From DATDVC01 sp036517695 (GTDB lineage: Bacteria; Patescibacteriota; Minisyncoccia; Phycocordibacterales; WO2-35-19): a stretch of DNA of 14,108 nt. The stretch lies in assembly GCA_036517695.1 (NCBI GenBank), contig DATDVC010000008.1:1-14108 (forward strand), in the 5' to 3' direction. Positions 12,672 through 14,108 of the stretch are shown here, one piece after another. The translations under genes were made by a program, and so were the position numbers. Each line of letters begins with the position of its first letter. The stretch's first letter is position 1. The notes below the pieces were generated by a model that had not been told where the DNA came from, did no database searches, and was given only the letters and a program-made list of their open reading frames with translations.

Positions 12672-13006
12672 TTTATTAACAGTTGATTTATTCTGCTCAT
12701 CCCAATTTCTTTGTCTTTTTTCTTGATTCGATCGCTCTTTTTTAGAAAGCAGTGAACGATCCAAAAATCTCCTTCATGTGTGGTGCCCAAAAATCTATAT
12801 TGGGCATTACCCACCCTCACTCTCATCTCATATAACTTACCTTCCAGATGCTTTAATTTGCCATCCTTACTTAATTGCAAAAAAGACAATTTTTCATAAA
12901 GAATCAATTTATCCAAAATTTTAATTCGATCCTTTGTTTCTAAAGTATCCAAGTAGTCTTTTAAATAAGAAACACCATTTTGGTTTGTAAATTCTTTAAA
13001 TTCCAT
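12668..13006 (-). CDS. HigB/RelE-superfamily toxin, Gp49-like (112 aa)
   Basis: The pattern HLEGKLYEMRVRVGNAQYRFLGTT (in parts: LEGKLYEMRVRV at 54-65 and AQYRFLG at 68-74), then WIVHCFLKKSDRIKKKD (82-98) matches the phage-derived Gp49-like/HigB group of RelE-type mRNA interferases, which cut mRNA on the ribosome. The core R62 and R71 and the K89/K90 pair are basic residues in positions where the family binds RNA. Its last codons overlap the antitoxin start (ATGA), and toxin-before-antitoxin order is usual for HigBA. No Shine-Dalgarno site lies before the ATG. No truncation is evident, so the toxin should be functional. Confidence 0.88.
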   Translation of the reverse strand: MEFKEFTNQNGVSYLKDYLDTLETKDRIKILDKLILYEKLSFLQLSKDGKLKHLEGKLYEMRVRVGNAQYRFLGTTHEGDFWIVHCFLKKSDRIKKKDKEIGMSRINQLLIK

Positions 13007-13140
13007 ATTGTTGCGTATATCGACATAACGCTACCCGTTATGTTACACTAACGATAAATAAAGCGCAAGATGCTCGGATTCCCTAATTCCCCACTTCTTA
13101 TTGTTTTTTTAGTTAAACGTTATAATAATATAAGCCATTC
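13007..13140. promoter_or_regulatory. Control region of the toxin-antitoxin operon
   Basis: This 134-base A+T-rich gap has an 8-base inverted repeat ACATAACG/CGTTATGT (13023-13030 and 13036-13043, loop 5), with another TAACG at 13049-13053. On the minus strand TTGCGC (13063-13068), 17 bases and TAACAT (13040-13045) form a weak promoter whose -10 overlaps the repeat, as expected for autorepression by the antitoxin. A GGGAAT repeat (13079-13092 region) and an AT-rich stretch follow towards the protease stop. I see no terminator with a U tract for the protease gene. Confidence 0.4.
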
Positions 13141-14108
13141 TCAAAACAGGAGCTTTATCCATAAACGACTATCAATACCCTCCTTTTGGGCGGTAATATA
13201 ACTTATCTCTGCTTTAAATATGTCTCGCTGTTGAGTGAAATAAGATGTGGGAAGTTCTTTCAGATTACCTTTCTTTAAAGCACCGTCTATGGCAGAAATT
13301 TTGGAGTAAACACTTGCGGTTCTCTTATCATACTCGTTGGTTTTTTGAGTAATGTAATTACCAAATTCGGTAAATTTATTTCTAGCAAAAGTATTACTTA
13401 TGGATCCGAGATTTGCTTGGTTACTTGAGTAAAAATCATTAAAAGACTGGGTAAGATTTTTCAATACTTCCATACCAGCAACTATTGTTTTATAACCACT
13501 AGAGATCGAGCTTAAGTAGCTTTTTCTTAAATTTTCTTGTGATTCATTTACGTTATCAACTCCAGCGAGTATTTGTTTTTCGTAATAAGCAAAAGAGGTT
13601 TCGTTGTAAGCGCTAGAAATGGCTTTTGAAATTTCTGGGCTTTCAGATATTCTTGAACCTAAACTTGTTAATCTTGAGCGAATAACAGATTCAGTTTCGT
13701 TTCTGGTTTTGTTTTCCAATAACTGCATTCCAGCTTTTAAATCTGCCAACTCTGCTTTTATATGGTTTATTTCTACAGCAAATTTTATTGGGACTCCAAC
13801 TATAGTTTCTTGTTTAGTCTTTTCCTCACCAATAGCGTAAGTGTTAATGCCAACAACCTCCCCATCGTTATCTATCAATGGCCCACCACTATTTCCAGGA
13901 TGAATTTCCGTTGAGATTTCAATGGAGGGTATTTCATAGCCGTTTTTACGAAGTATTGCTTTGCGAGACAAAATGCCTTGTTTAACACTAACTTCGTCAG
14001 TGGATATGCCCGCAGATTCAAGAGTGCTTGATAATGGGAAACCCAGTGCATACAAATTATCACCTTGAGATAACGCATCAGAATCCCCCAGTCTTATGGT
14101 TGGGAAAT
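13141..14108 (-). CDS. Trypsin-like serine protease (S1C type) with long helical tail, 5' end cut by window
   Basis: The frame runs off the right edge; the in-window part has about 321 residues, beginning with FPTIRLGDSDALSQGDN and the GFPLSS that typify the second beta barrel of DegP/HtrA-like proteases. The catalytic serine is in IHPGNSGGPLI; the His and Asp would lie beyond the window. INTYAI and the following VGVPIKFA close the fold. Instead of a PDZ domain, about 200 residues of mostly helical, Ser/Asn/Glu-rich sequence follow to the end (LLENKTRNETESVIRS onwards), without a clear membrane segment. Its role is unknown; secreted or membrane-anchored protein cleavage is the family expectation. 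The toxin-antitoxin operon starts 134 bases downstream on the same strand, but is probably separately promoted. Confidence 0.88.
   Translation of the reverse strand, partial: FPTIRLGDSDALSQGDNLYALGFPLSSTLESAGISTDEVSVKQGILSRKAILRKNGYEIPSIEISTEIHPGNSGGPLIDNDGEVVGINTYAIGEEKTKQETIVGVPIKFAVEINHIKAELADLKAGMQLLENKTRNETESVIRSRLTSLGSRISESPEISKAISSAYNETSFAYYEKQILAGVDNVNESQENLRKSYLSSISSGYKTIVAGMEVLKNLTQSFNDFYSSNQANLGSISNTFARNKFTEFGNYITQKTNEYDKRTASVYSKISAIDGALKKGNLKELPTSYFTQQRDIFKAEISYITAQKEGIDSRLWIKLLF

Noticed and set aside
12672..12764. N-terminal extension of the antitoxin frame to 12764
   Set aside because: It would overlap the toxin gene by almost 100 bases and is a charged, low-information sequence; the ATGA overlap at 12668-12671 marks the natural start.
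13079..13092. GGGAAT direct repeat in the gap after the protease
   Set aside because: Two copies of six bases are too short to be meaningful, and no link to a promoter is seen.
1..14108. tRNA genes, rRNA genes, CRISPR arrays, insertion sequences
   Set aside because: No cloverleaf-like segment, no regularly spaced repeats and no transposase-like protein were seen by eye; gaps between genes are too short for most of these.

Overview
The window looks like core chromosome of a Candidate Phyla Radiation bacterium, most likely Parcubacteria (Patescibacteria). The supporting signs are the protein types (a small TraR/DksA zinc-finger protein, ComM, PNPase, EF-G, S12, S7, L28), very tight packing, mostly 0-30 base gaps, few visible Shine-Dalgarno sites and standard stop codons (UGA acts as stop at several real gene ends). 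This assignment rests on recalled family resemblance, not on a search. Almost everything is on the minus strand; only a short regulator unit (5288-5660) and rpmB (11252-11494) are on the plus strand.

Reading the minus strand 5' to 3' (window right to left): a trypsin-like serine protease with a long helical tail, cut by the window end (13141-14108); a four-gene operon made of a HigB/RelE-type toxin, a HigA-type antitoxin with an extra C-terminal segment, a beta-rich protein and a DUF3467 protein (13006-11496); a small M50 (site-2-type) membrane protease, a PAS sensor histidine kinase and a stand-alone receiver (11213-8848); the streptomycin operon rpsL-rpsG-fusA without tuf (8739-5667); a 72-residue unknown protein ending in a terminator (5204-4986); then pnp, a one-pass membrane protein, a TraR/DksA-type regulator and comM, which runs off the left edge (4926-1).

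The plus-strand unit at 5288-5660 encodes a 26-residue peptide and a HigA-like repressor. It is divergent from the 72-residue gene, and the shared control region carries a perfect 16-base palindrome inside the plus promoter and a repeat of its half-site near the minus promoter. rpmB is divergent from the M50 protease and convergent, with a 1-base gap, to the DUF3467 gene.

The most interesting points are: (1) a leader in front of rpsL with three complementary copies of a TTGCCAT/ATGGCAA motif that can form two mutually exclusive hairpins, one of which hides the rpsL start codon, together with an 18-codon upstream reading frame that overlaps that start; (2) the toxin-antitoxin operon with two accessory proteins, its first three genes joined by ATGA overlaps, which recalls tripartite toxin-antitoxin-chaperone systems; (3) several -10 boxes placed 6-10 bases before the ATG, implying leaderless or near-leaderless mRNAs; (4) an in-frame, repeat-like GC-rich insertion inside the catalytic half of PNPase; and (5) S12 loop residues that match known streptomycin-resistance positions. 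The region right of about 11500 is visibly richer in A+T than the translation genes, which fits more recent acquisition of the toxin-antitoxin cargo.
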